A stretch of 34,505 nucleotides of DNA from DATBDE01 sp036270095 (GTDB lineage Bacteria; Actinomycetota; Thermoleophilia; Solirubrobacterales; Solirubrobacteraceae): contig DATBDE010000122.1 in NCBI GenBank assembly GCA_036270095.1, forward strand, positions 1-34,505, given 5' to 3'. Below the pieces are notes generated by a model that saw only the letters and a program-made list of their open reading frames with translations, was not told where the DNA came from and ran no database searches. The position numbers and the translations under genes were made by a program. Positions 16,409 through 24,184 of this stretch are shown piece after piece. Within the stretch, counting starts at the first letter, position 1. The number at the start of each line of letters is the position of its first letter.

Positions 16409-17459
16409 GGGACGCATCGTATGCACGCTGGCCGTTGTCATGTCACTCGCCGGTTGCGGCGGGGGCGGAGCCACGGCGCCGGAGCCCACGACGGGCACCG
16501 CCGCGCCGCGCACGCATGCGCCCGCGGTGCCCCTGCGGCAGCTCGCGGGGGCACCAATCGTCCTCTCCTTCGCCGGTCCCACGCTGCCCGCCTACGCGCG
16601 CGACATCCTGCGCCAGCGGCGTGCGTCGGGCGTGATCCTGTTCGGCGACAACGTCCGCTCGCCGCGCCAGCTGCGCGGCCTGACCCGGAGCATCCAGCGC
16701 GCCGCCCACGGCCGCGCGCTGATCTGCGTCGACCAGGAGGGCGGGCCGGTGCGCATCGTGCCCTTCGACGCACCCGCGCGCGCGCCGTCGCAACAGGGCA
16801 CGCCGGCGCTGGCCTACGCCTCGGCTCGCGCGGCCGCCCATCAGGTGCGCCGCGAGGGCATCGACGTCGTGCTCGCGCCGGTGCTCGACACCGCGCGGCC
16901 CGGCGGCGCCATGGCCGGCCGCGCGTACCCCGGCGACGCGGCGCAGGTCGCGCGGCTGGGCACCGCGGCGGTGCGCGGCTACCGCGCCGGCGGCGTGGCG
17001 GCCACGGCCAAGCACTTCCCCGGCCTCGGCGCCGCCGCCCGCAACACCGACGACGCGCCCGTGACCACCACCGCGGAGGTCGCGCCCTTCCGCGCCGCCA
17101 TTCGCGCCGGCGTGCCGCTGGTCATGGCCTCGCACGCCCTGTATCCGGCGCTCGACCCCGACCACATCGCCTCGCAGTCGCCCACGATCCTCGGCGGCCT
17201 GCTGCGCCGCCGGCTCGGGTTCCGCGGCGCGGTGATCACGGACTCGCTGGAGGCGCGCGCCGTGCTCGCGCGCTCGAGCGTGGCCACGGCGGCCGTGCGG
17301 TCGCTGCGCGCGGGCGCCGACCTCGTCCTGCTCACCGGCCCCGGGTCGTACCCGTCCGTATACCGGCGGCTACTGGCGCTGGCGCGGCGCTCGCCGGCCT
17401 TCCGCGCCCGGCTGCGCGACGCCTACGCGCGCGCCCGCACCGTCATCGGCAGGCCGTGA
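16407..17459 (+). CDS. Glycoside hydrolase family 3 lipoprotein (NagZ-like)
   Basis: A 350-residue GH3 protein related to beta-N-acetylglucosaminidase NagZ, likely anchored to the outer face of the membrane. A short signal ends in the lipobox LAGC17. The barrel shows ICVDQEGGPV (about 105-114), AKHFPGLGA (200-208) and ITDSLEA (276-282), whose Asp278 is the expected nucleophile. The NagZ loop His is not in its usual position after KHFPG, so activity on muropeptides versus other sugars is uncertain. It starts within the phosphofructokinase start region on the opposite strand and overlaps the convergent P450 gene by 37 bases. Confidence 0.82.
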   Translation: MGRIVCTLAVVMSLAGCGGGGATAPEPTTGTAAPRTHAPAVPLRQLAGAPIVLSFAGPTLPAYARDILRQRRASGVILFGDNVRSPRQLRGLTRSIQRAAHGRALICVDQEGGPVRIVPFDAPARAPSQQGTPALAYASARAAAHQVRREGIDVVLAPVLDTARPGGAMAGRAYPGDAAQVARLGTAAVRGYRAGGVAATAKHFPGLGAAARNTDDAPVTTTAEVAPFRAAIRAGVPLVMASHALYPALDPDHIASQSPTILGGLLRRRLGFRGAVITDSLEARAVLARSSVATAAVRSLRAGADLVLLTGPGSYPSVYRRLLALARRSPAFRARLRDAYARARTVIGRP

Positions 17460-18847
17460 CGGGGTGAGAGGGTGGGCATCTCGCGGATGCGCAGGTGGTA
17501 GCCGGGCTGCAGGTCGAGCGTGAAGCGCTGGAGCACGGTCGCGGCGATGGCCTTGATCTCGAGCTGGCCGAAGCGCATGCCGATGCACGTGCGCGAGCCG
17601 CCGCCGAAGGGCACGTAGGCGCCCTTGGCCAGCCGCGTCTTGTGCGCGGGTGCGAACCGGTCGGGGCGGAAGACGAACGGCTCGTCGAAGACGTCGGCGA
17701 GATGGTGGCTGGCCCACGAGCAGTAGTTCACGCGCGCGCCGGCGGGAACGGTCACGCCCTCGAACTCATAGCCCTCGATCGCGCGCCGCGGCCCGATCCA
17801 CGCCGGGGGGTACATGCGCAGCGTCTCGTCCATGACCATCTCCAGCCGCGGCAGCTCGCCGATGAGCTGCGCCGCGGTCGGCCGCGCGCCGCCGAGCACG
17901 TCGTCGAGCTCCTCGAGCAGCGGCGCCATCTCGACGGGGTTGCGGCTGAGCTCGTAGAGCAGGAAGGTCACGGTCGACGTGGTGGTGTCGTGGCCGGCGA
18001 ACAGCAGCGTGATCACCTGGTCGCGCACCTGCTGGTCGGTCAGCGTGGAGCCGTCCTCATCGGTGGCCGCGAGCAGCAGGGAGAGGATGTCCTCGCCCTC
18101 CTCGCCGCGCCGGCGACGGCGGGCGATCTCGGTGAACAGCACGCGGTCCAGCCGTCGCCGCGCGGCCATCATCTTCCGCCACGGCGTGCGCGGGCCGCGC
18201 AACGACTGCAGGAAGTAGTCGCGCCCGTAGTAGGCGAGCCCCGCCTCGAACTCGGCGGCCAGGTCGACGTCGCCGACGTCGCGGTCGGGGTCGAGCCCGA
18301 ACAGCGCGCGCGTGGCCACGCGCAGGGCCAGGCGGCGGGCCCAGAAGTACACGTCGAGCTCCTGGCCGTCGTGCCAGGCGCTCACCGCGCGTTCGGTCTC
18401 CTCCAGCATCGTGTCGGCCGACGCGGCGATGTGCTCGCGGTGGAAGGCGGGGAGCATGATTCGGCGCGCCCGCTTGTGGGCGGTGCCGTCGATGGTCAGC
18501 AGGCCGTCGCCGAGCAGGGCGATGAGGTCGCCCATCGACCCGTCGCGCCAGAGGAAGTTCTCCGCATGCGAGACGGTCACGTAGTGGTTGGCCGCCGGGC
18601 CGAGCATGAACACCACGGGGGCGTGCATGAGCCGCAGCGTGTAGACGGGGCCGTAGCGCTCGTAGGCCTCGAGCATGGCCGTCAGCGGATCGCGGTTGAA
18701 GCGCAGCGTGCGGGCGACGCTGAAACGCCGGTCGCCGGGTGGCAGCGGCACGTCGGCCGCGCGCTCGATGCGGACGTCGGCCGCGATGTGGGCCAACGGG
18801 TTGGACGAGTCCGGCCGGTACTTGGTGGCTGCGCCCACGGGCGCCAA
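17423..18847 (-). CDS. Cytochrome P450
   Basis: A 474-residue heme monooxygenase. The landmarks are clear: I-helix AGHDTT (284-289), ETLR (341-344) with the ExxR pair, the PERF-like segment FRPDRF, and the heme-ligand loop FGGGSRTCIG (414-423) with Cys421. The order and length resemble CYP families of bacterial class I systems that hydroxylate fatty acids or terpenoids. No transmembrane anchor is seen. The start is TTG 18847 or GTG 18838. A palindrome that could be an operator lies just upstream. No dedicated ferredoxin gene is adjacent; the ferredoxin at 27430 is in another operon. Confidence 0.93.
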   Translation of the reverse strand: MAPVGAATKYRPDSSNPLAHIAADVRIERAADVPLPPGDRRFSVARTLRFNRDPLTAMLEAYERYGPVYTLRLMHAPVVFMLGPAANHYVTVSHAENFLWRDGSMGDLIALLGDGLLTIDGTAHKRARRIMLPAFHREHIAASADTMLEETERAVSAWHDGQELDVYFWARRLALRVATRALFGLDPDRDVGDVDLAAEFEAGLAYYGRDYFLQSLRGPRTPWRKMMAARRRLDRVLFTEIARRRRRGEEGEDILSLLLAATDEDGSTLTDQQVRDQVITLLFAGHDTTTSTVTFLLYELSRNPVEMAPLLEELDDVLGGARPTAAQLIGELPRLEMVMDETLRMYPPAWIGPRRAIEGYEFEGVTVPAGARVNYCSWASHHLADVFDEPFVFRPDRFAPAHKTRLAKGAYVPFGGGSRTCIGMRFGQLEIKAIAATVLQRFTLDLQPGYHLRIREMPTLSPRHGLPMTVRARA

Positions 18848-18853
18848 GCGTAC

Positions 18854-18871
18854 TGGCTGGCCGGCCAGTCA
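18854..18871. promoter_or_regulatory. 18-bp near-perfect palindrome, candidate TetR-type operator of the P450 gene
   Basis: TGGCTGGCCGGCCAGTCA is symmetric at 16 of 18 positions (one mismatched pair) around 18862/18863. It begins 7 bases upstream of the P450 start codon, where a repressor would block transcription or initiation. No TetR gene is in the window, so the regulator is unknown. Confidence 0.45.
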
Positions 18872-18941
18872 GGCCAAAGGAGGCCTGACCCCGACCACCT
18901 GACCGGAACCTGAACGGGGCAGTCGGGGGGTCAGACCCCCC
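18868..18941. repeat. Pair of short inverted repeats with GGGGTCA/TGACCCC cores
   Basis: GTCAGGCC (18868-18875) pairs with GGCCTGAC (18882-18889) across AAAGGA, and GGGGGGTCAGACCCCCC (18925-18941) is a nearly loopless palindrome. They lie in the divergent gap between the P450 and undecaprenyl-diphosphatase genes. The sequence around 18872-18892 resembles the right arm of the repeat at 15340-15365, so it is likely the same repeat family. They could also affect transcription of either gene. Confidence 0.55.
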
Positions 18942-18969
18942 GTCCGCGCCGCTACCCTTCCGCGCCGCC

Positions 18970-19785
18970 ATGAGGGACTTCCACGCCATCGTGGAGGGGA
19001 TCGTCCAGGGGCTCACCGAGTTCCTCCCGATCTCCAGCACGGCCCACCTGCGCATCGTGCCGGCGTTCTTCGGATGGCCGGACCCGGGCGCCGCGTTCAC
19101 CGCCGTCGTCCAGCTCGGGACGATGGCGGCGGTGCTCCTGTATTTCCGCCACGAACTGTGGCGCATCGCGAGCGCCTGGGTGCGCTCCCTGCGCGACCCC
19201 GCGGTGCGCGGCGAGCTCGACGCCCGCATGGGCTGGTACATCATCCTCGGCACGATCCCGATCGGGATCTTCGGCTTCATCTTCCGCGACCAGATCGAGA
19301 CCGGCGGCCGCAACCTGTACCTCATCGGCTGCGCGCTGATCGCGCTCGGCCTCGTCCTCTACGTGGCCGACCACGTGGGCAAGCGCACGCGCACGCTCGA
19401 GCAGATCAACCGCGCCGACGGAATCGCGATCGGCTTCGCCCAGGCGCTGGCGCTGGTCCCCGGCGTGTCGCGGTCGGGGGCGACCATCAGCGCCGGCCTG
19501 TTCCGCGAGTTCGACCGCACGAGCGCGGCCCGCTACTCGTTCCTGCTCTCGGTGCCCGCAGTGGTGCTCAGCGGCCTGTTCGAGCTGCGCAAGGTCGGCG
19601 GCCCGCACCAGCCCGGAGTGGCGGCGACGATCCTCGCGACCGTCGTCGCCTTCATCGTCGGCTACGCGTCGATCGCGTTCCTGCTCCGCTACCTCGTGCG
19701 TCACACGATGCTGCTGTTCGTCGTGTACCGCGTGGTGCTCGGCATCGTGGTGATCGCGCTCACCGCCGGCGGCGCGATCAGCTGA
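18970..19785 (+). CDS. uppP: Undecaprenyl-diphosphatase
   Basis: A 271-residue integral membrane phosphatase (BacA/UppP family) that turns undecaprenyl pyrophosphate into the monophosphate carrier for peptidoglycan and other envelope polymers; excess gives bacitracin tolerance. Both signature regions are present: EGIVQGLTEFLPISSTAH (residues 9-26, with E17 and the Ser pair) and LVPGVSRSGATI with the catalytic Arg. About eight helices are predicted, and the length is normal. The gene stands alone, preceded by palindromic repeats and followed by a hairpin at 19798-19821. Confidence 0.95.
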   Translation: MRDFHAIVEGIVQGLTEFLPISSTAHLRIVPAFFGWPDPGAAFTAVVQLGTMAAVLLYFRHELWRIASAWVRSLRDPAVRGELDARMGWYIILGTIPIGIFGFIFRDQIETGGRNLYLIGCALIALGLVLYVADHVGKRTRTLEQINRADGIAIGFAQALALVPGVSRSGATISAGLFREFDRTSAARYSFLLSVPAVVLSGLFELRKVGGPHQPGVAATILATVVAFIVGYASIAFLLRYLVRHTMLLFVVYRVVLGIVVIALTAGGAIS

Positions 19786-19797
19786 TCGCCCAACAGA

Positions 19798-19821
19798 AAG
19801 GGGGCCGACCGTGGCCCCCTT
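19798..19821. terminator. GC-rich hairpin between convergent genes
   Basis: AAGGGGGCC (19798-19806) pairs perfectly with GGCCCCCTT (19813-19821) around GACCGT. It lies 12 bases after the uppP stop and 59 bases before the stop of the convergent RTX gene. No T-run follows on the plus strand, so it would be a GC-type terminator as is common in high-GC actinobacteria. Confidence 0.7.
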
Positions 19822-19879
19822 CCCGCTCCCTACGGCGCCTCCGATGTGGAGTCCGTTGGATTCCGTTGCGTTGCGTGCG

Positions 19880-20725
19880 CTACTGCTGCGTGGAGGCGTT
19901 GTCCTCGGAGGAAGACTGGTTCTTGTTCTCCTGCCGGTCCGCACGCGGCCTGGGCTCGCGGCGGATGACGGTCTCGCAGGACCCGTTCGGGTTCTGCGCG
20001 GTCGCGTCCACGATCACGTCCTTGGTGTCGAGGATCGCGGTGTCGTTGCCGTCGCCGCAGTCGATCTTGTCGGCCTCGCCGTCGCGGGTGTGGAACGTGT
20101 CGTTCCCGGGCCCGCCGTGCAGGGTGTCGACGGTGGCGTCGCCGTCGGCGGTGACGTCCGCGCGGGCCATGGCCCACAGGTTGTCGTCGCCGTCGTCGCC
20201 GAACGACTCGTCGGCGCCGCGGTTGGCGTAGATCGTGTCGTTGCCGGGTCCGCCGTGCTGGACGTCGTTGCCGGAACCACCGGACATGAAGTCGTTGGCC
20301 GGGCCGCCGTCGGAGATGTCGTCGCCGTCGCCGCCCCAGATGCGGTCCATGCCGTCGCCGCCGGCCAGGGTGTCGTTGCCGAGCCCGCCGAAGACGCGGT
20401 CGTCGCCGAACCCGCCGTCGACGTTGTCGTTGCCCCTGCCGCCGTGCAGGCGGTCGTTGCCGTCGTCCCCGGTCACGGTGTCGTTGCCGAAGCCGGCGAG
20501 CACGCGGTCGTCGCCCGCGCCGGACGTGACCTGGTCGTCGCCGGGACGGGCGCGCACGACGTCGTTGCCGCCCTTGGCATCGATCGCGTCGTTGGCCTTG
20601 GTCCCGATCAGGTGGTTGTCGCCGTCGTCACCGGTGATGGTGGCGGCGACCGCGGTCGCCGCGAACAGGGCGCATGCGACGAGCGCAAGCCCCACGAGCA
20701 CGGACACCCTCCTTCGAACTTTCAT
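19880..20725 (-). CDS. Secreted RTX-like calcium-binding repeat protein
   Basis: 281 residues, ATG start with an AGGAGGAGGG ribosome-binding site. The signal peptide spans about 1-28 (VLVGLALVACALFAATAVAA). Residues 29-200 are tandem GGxGNDxxxG nonapeptides typical of hemolysin-type calcium-binding parallel beta-rolls. The C-terminal module (KIDCGDGNDTAILDTKD, then NPNGSCETV) carries two Cys and matches the tail of the phosphoesterase at 1-709. The last 30 residues are polar and probably disordered. There is no enzyme domain, so it is likely a surface or matrix protein; the RTX toxin label should not be used. Confidence 0.85.
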   Translation of the reverse strand: MKVRRRVSVLVGLALVACALFAATAVAATITGDDGDNHLIGTKANDAIDAKGGNDVVRARPGDDQVTSGAGDDRVLAGFGNDTVTGDDGNDRLHGGRGNDNVDGGFGDDRVFGGLGNDTLAGGDGMDRIWGGDGDDISDGGPANDFMSGGSGNDVQHGGPGNDTIYANRGADESFGDDGDDNLWAMARADVTADGDATVDTLHGGPGNDTFHTRDGEADKIDCGDGNDTAILDTKDVIVDATAQNPNGSCETVIRREPRPRADRQENKNQSSSEDNASTQQ

Positions 20726-20884
20726 CGGTACGGCCCTCCTCCTCGGAGCAATTGAACGCCCCTCCCCGCAAGCGTCTTGTCGGCTGAGAAAACCAGCGGC
20801 GCGACGCAGAGTTGCGCTGGCGCGTACGCGTTTACATCGCCCAGAGGATCGGCGCGTGCGCGCCTATACTCAGGCTCCCTTCGA

Positions 20885-20958
<74 letters not shown>

Positions 20959-21008
20959 TAAGTCGGCACGCGCGGCCCGTCGCCGTACGACGGGCGCGTG
21001 TGCGACGG

Positions 21009-21035
21009 ATGAGAGCTTTCTCATCCCCGGCACAT
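21009..21035 (+). promoter_or_regulatory. Candidate response-regulator site A
   Basis: ATGAG (21009-21013), CTCAT (21020-21024) and CACAT (21031-21035) are each spaced 11 bases. GGATGAGA/TCTCATCC (21007-21026) also forms a perfect inverted repeat. It lies 35 bases before the start of the membrane protein at 21070 and shares spacing with sites at 23770, 28451 and 34133. Confidence 0.5.
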
Positions 21036-21069
21036 GGAAGGCATACGCGGTGGGGCGATCCTGCGCCGG

Positions 21070-21534
21070 ATGGACACACAACGATCGAATCCACACGACC
21101 TCGTTCGTGACGTCGTCACGCGGGTGCTCGGCGCCATCGGCCTGCTGAGCATCGGCCTGATTCACCTGCTGGATGTCGTCGGCAAGTTTGCCGAGACCCC
21201 GTACCTCGCCTGGATGTACGTCGGCGCGATCGCGGCTTCGATCGGGCTGGCAGGCTGGCTCGTCGCGCGCGGCTCGTCACCGGTCGTCTGGGCCGCCACG
21301 GGCGGTCTGGCGCTCAGCATCCTCACCGGCTTCGTCCTTTCGCGGACGACCGGATTGCCGAACTCCACGGGCGACATCGGGAACTGGTCCGAGGGACTGG
21401 GCCTGGCTTCGATGTTCGTCGAGGGCACCGTCGTCGTCCTCAGCGCGTGGGCCCTGGTCGTGCTGCCTTCGCGCCGCGACGCGCGGCCGGCACGGGCGAC
21501 GCAACCAACGGGCGCCCAACACCTGCCCGCATAG
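21070..21534 (+). CDS. Four-helix membrane protein of unknown function, next to a two-component system
   Basis: 154 residues from ATG 21070. An in-frame ATG at 21034 would place the regulatory motif only just upstream, and there is no hydrophobic reason to prefer it. Four transmembrane segments are evident (LGAIGLLSIGLIHLL, AWMYVGAIAASIGLAGWLV, VWAATGGLALSILTGFVL, LASMFVEGTVVVLSAWALVV). The external-loop segment SRTTGLPNSTGDIGNW looks like a conserved family motif. It is encoded 45 bases before the response regulator on the same strand and has its own putative regulator site, so it may be a target or an accessory sensor of the system. I cannot name a function. Confidence 0.7.
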   Translation: MDTQRSNPHDLVRDVVTRVLGAIGLLSIGLIHLLDVVGKFAETPYLAWMYVGAIAASIGLAGWLVARGSSPVVWAATGGLALSILTGFVLSRTTGLPNSTGDIGNWSEGLGLASMFVEGTVVVLSAWALVVLPSRRDARPARATQPTGAQHLPA

Positions 21535-21579
21535 CCCAGGGCGCCGGCCGGGGCGGCCGGCGCTCCTACGCTTCCCTTC

Positions 21580-22254
21580 ATGCGCATCCTTATCATCGAG
21601 GACGAGCCCGCGATCGCCGATTTCGTGGCGCGCGGGCTCGGCGCAGAGGGGTACGCGGTGACCTGCGCCAGCGATGGCGCGGAGGGCGAGCGCGAGGCGC
21701 TTCGCGAGGACGTCGACCTGGTGCTTCTGGACCTCGTCCTGCCCGGGCGGCCGGGGCTGGAGGTGCTGCGCCGGGTCCGCGCGGCCAAGCCGGAGTTGCC
21801 GGTGATCATCCTCAGTGCCCGCGGCGAGGTCGAGGATCGCGTCGCGGGCTTGGACCTCGGCGCCACCGACTACATGGGAAAGCCGTTCTCGTTCGACGAG
21901 CTAGCGGCCCGGGTTCGGGCGCACCTCCGGCGCCCAGGGCAGCGCGATGCCACCCAGCTCGAGGGCGCCGGGATCGTGCTCGACCTCCTGACCCGTACGG
22001 TCACCCGCGACGGCACAAGCGTCGAGCTCTCGCCGCGCGAGTTCGGCCTGCTTGCCTACTTCCTGCGTCATCCAAATCAAGTCCTGTCGCGGGAGCAGAT
22101 TCTCAGCGCCGTGTGGGGCTACGACTACGACCCGGGCACCAACGTCGTCGAGGTCTATGTCGGCTATCTGCGTCGCAAGCTCGCGCGCACCGGCGAGCCG
22201 CCCCCGATCGAGACCGTGCGCTCGGTGGGCTACAAGCTGGTTGACCGTGCCTGA
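21580..22254 (+). CDS. OmpR/PhoB-family response regulator
   Basis: 224 residues. The receiver domain (1-115) has E7-D8, phospho-acceptor D51 in LVLLDLVLPG, and K101 in MGKPFS. The C-terminal winged helix (about 128-222) shows LSPREFGLLAYFLRHPNQVL, SREQILSAVWGYDYDPGTNV, VEVYVGYLRRKL and IETVRSVGYKL, the standard OmpR-type DNA-binding layout. It should bind direct repeats about 11 bases apart; four such sites occur in this window near redox and PepSY genes. The next gene, its kinase, starts inside its 3' end (8-base overlap). Confidence 0.95.
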   Translation: MRILIIEDEPAIADFVARGLGAEGYAVTCASDGAEGEREALREDVDLVLLDLVLPGRPGLEVLRRVRAAKPELPVIILSARGEVEDRVAGLDLGATDYMGKPFSFDELAARVRAHLRRPGQRDATQLEGAGIVLDLLTRTVTRDGTSVELSPREFGLLAYFLRHPNQVLSREQILSAVWGYDYDPGTNVVEVYVGYLRRKLARTGEPPPIETVRSVGYKLVDRA

Positions 22255-23767
22255 GCTGACACGCCGGCGCAGTGTCCGGGCGCGATTGATCGCGCTGATC
22301 GCGGGCCTGCTCGTGGCCGCGCTCGGGGTGACCGGCTACTTCGTCTACCGCGGGACCGGAGCGCAGGTGCGGCGGGCAATCGACGACGACCTGCGTCAAG
22401 ACGCCGCCGCCTTTTCGACGCAGGCCGTTCCGCGGAGGGCGCAGCGGCCCGCGACGATCGCCGCATCGGTACGTCGCTATCTCGCGACGCAGCCGGCGTT
22501 CGGCGAGTCGGCTCGGCTCTTTGTGGTGCGAGTGCCCGGCGGCCCGATCATCACCAACGAGCCCGAGCTCGTGGCCCGCGACGACCGCGACCGGGCGGGC
22601 GAGTCGATCCAGCAGCGCGCCCGCGAGGCGACGGATGCAAGCGGGATTCGCGCGGCGCCGCTCGGGTACGCGACCTTCAACCTGACGGAGGCAGGCAGCC
22701 TGCGCCTCCTCACACGGCCGATCGCCCGCAGCGGCCGGACGGTGGCCATGCTCAGCGTGGGGGAGACGCTGGCCTCGGTGGAGCGCGCCCAACAGGGCGT
22801 GATCAAGGCGCTTTTGCTGGCCGGCTCGCTCACGCTGGCGGCAGCGATCCTGCTCGGCGCCGCGCTGGCCGCACGCATCGTGGAACCCCTGCGGCGCATG
22901 GCCCGCACCGCGGCGAGGGTGGACGCCGGCGATCTCGCCCCGCGCATTCACGCCCAGGGACCGCCAGACGAGATCCGCGTGCTCGCCGACGCCTTCGACC
23001 ACATGCTCGATCGCCTCGAGGACGCGTTCGCGGCCCAGCGCGCGTTCGTGGCCGACGCATCACACGAACTGCGCACGCCGCTGACCGTCATCCGCGGCCA
23101 GCTGGAGGTGCTTTCCCGCCAGGCCGCCCCAAGCGCCGAGGACGTCCGTCGCACTGAGCGCATCGCCCGCACCGAGCTGGTGCGCATGGAGCGCCTGGTG
23201 GACGACCTGCTCGTGCTCGCCCGCGCTGACGAAGGGGCGCTGGTGCACGCGCAGGACATCGAGCTCGAGCCGTTCGTCCGCGACTTCTTCGAGAGCCTCA
23301 CCACCACCGCCGATCGGCGCTTTGAGCTGCTTGGCGAAGCTGGCGGGACGCTGCGCGCGGATCCCGATCGCCTCGCCCAGGCGCTGCACAACCTCGCGCG
23401 CAACGCGATCCAGCACACGACCGAAGGCGGTTTGGTGCGCTTGCGCGTGAGGGCCGGGCAGGATCGGGTGGAGCTGGCCGTCGAGGACGACGGCCCCGGG
23501 ATCCCGGAGTCCGAGAGAACACGTGTCTTTGATCGCTTTCACCGGGCCGAGACGCGCCGCCGCAGGGGCTCGGGCCTCGGACTGTCCATCGTGAGCGCGA
23601 TAGCCGCCGCCCACCACGGGAGTGTCAACGCGTCCAATTCCCCGGAGGGAGGTGCCCGGGTGGCAATCGTGCTGCCGGGCTGGCGGCCCGAGATACGGAC
23701 TCGGACCGGGGACACCCGGCTTTCGCTCAGCCCCGCGCCGCCTGCCTCAACCCCATCCAAGCACTGA
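22247..23767 (+). CDS. Sensor histidine kinase partner of the OmpR-type regulator
   Basis: 506 residues from GTG 22247. Transmembrane helix 1 (about 13-35), a roughly 150-residue extracytosolic sensor region, helix 2 (LLLAGSLTLAAAILLGAALA), a HAMP domain, a HisKA domain with H273 in ADASHELRTPLTVI, and an HATPase domain with N-box NLARNAIQHT, DDGPGIP and GSGLGLSI. All catalytic parts are intact. The sensor region has no Cys or His cluster, so metal sensing is not obvious. It is translationally coupled to the regulator. About 30 C-terminal residues beyond the ATPase are Pro/Thr/Ser-rich. The signal is unknown. Confidence 0.94.
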   Translation: MPELTRRRSVRARLIALIAGLLVAALGVTGYFVYRGTGAQVRRAIDDDLRQDAAAFSTQAVPRRAQRPATIAASVRRYLATQPAFGESARLFVVRVPGGPIITNEPELVARDDRDRAGESIQQRAREATDASGIRAAPLGYATFNLTEAGSLRLLTRPIARSGRTVAMLSVGETLASVERAQQGVIKALLLAGSLTLAAAILLGAALAARIVEPLRRMARTAARVDAGDLAPRIHAQGPPDEIRVLADAFDHMLDRLEDAFAAQRAFVADASHELRTPLTVIRGQLEVLSRQAAPSAEDVRRTERIARTELVRMERLVDDLLVLARADEGALVHAQDIELEPFVRDFFESLTTTADRRFELLGEAGGTLRADPDRLAQALHNLARNAIQHTTEGGLVRLRVRAGQDRVELAVEDDGPGIPESERTRVFDRFHRAETRRRRGSGLGLSIVSAIAAAHHGSVNASNSPEGGARVAIVLPGWRPEIRTRTGDTRLSLSPAPPASTPSKH

Positions 23768-23769
23768 AG

Positions 23770-23796
23770 ATGAGGGAACTCTCATGCACCGCTTAG
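23770..23796 (+). promoter_or_regulatory. Candidate response-regulator site B
   Basis: ATGAG (23770-23774), CTCAT (23781-23785) and CTTAG (23792-23796), each 11 bases apart. GAACTCTCAT-N6-CTTAGGT closely matches site C at 28457-28478. It lies directly after the kinase stop and before the electron-transfer operon. Confidence 0.6.
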
Positions 23797-23800
23797 GTGG

Positions 23801-24184
23801 ATGGAGGGGGAGGGGCCGAACCATGCAGGGATGCGTCACGGCCCTGGGGTTCCGAAGGTGCACACCGCGCGTGGGCGCGACCTCGCGCTCAGGCGCCTGC
23901 GCCGCGCCCGCCAGACCCTCGTCGTCCTGGCGCTGGCCGCGACTCTCGGCTTCAGCGCCCTGGCCGCGCGTGCCTTCCCCGGCCACCCCCGGACCTCGCG
24001 CCCGGCCGCAACCCGACCGCCGCCGGCAGCGGTGGCCCACCACCACCACCACCGCCACCACCACCATCACCGGGCGGCGCAGGCGGCGAGCTCCGCTCAG
24101 CCCGCAGTCGCGCCGCAGCCGGCGCCGACGCCGCCTCCGGCGGTCACCGACGCGCCGCCCGTCGTCTCCAGTGGCGGCTCATGA
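23801..24184 (+). CDS. Small His-rich, Pro-rich membrane-anchored protein
   Basis: 127 residues from ATG 23801, or 117 from ATG 23831. A basic segment (RRLRRAR) is followed by one transmembrane helix (about 38-58), which places the rest outside. The exported part is Pro/Ala-rich and holds an 11-residue His-Arg run (residues 80-90: five His, one Arg, five His), a likely metal-binding tract. The His codons alternate CAC/CAT and sit in an intact frame. Its stop overlaps the ApbE start (ATGA, 24181-24184). I know no named family; it may deliver or buffer metal, or tether the complex. Confidence 0.7.
   Translation: MEGEGPNHAGMRHGPGVPKVHTARGRDLALRRLRRARQTLVVLALAATLGFSALAARAFPGHPRTSRPAATRPPPAAVAHHHHHRHHHHHRAAQAASSAQPAVAPQPAPTPPPAVTDAPPVVSSGGS

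Noticed and set aside
19880..20725. RTX toxin with a type I secretion system
   Set aside because: There is a Sec-type signal peptide, no toxin domain, and no HlyB/HlyD/TolC-like genes nearby.
24038..24070. Engineered His-tag contamination
   Set aside because: The tract has an internal Arg, is embedded in a Pro/Ala-rich native frame, and is followed by an overlapping operon.
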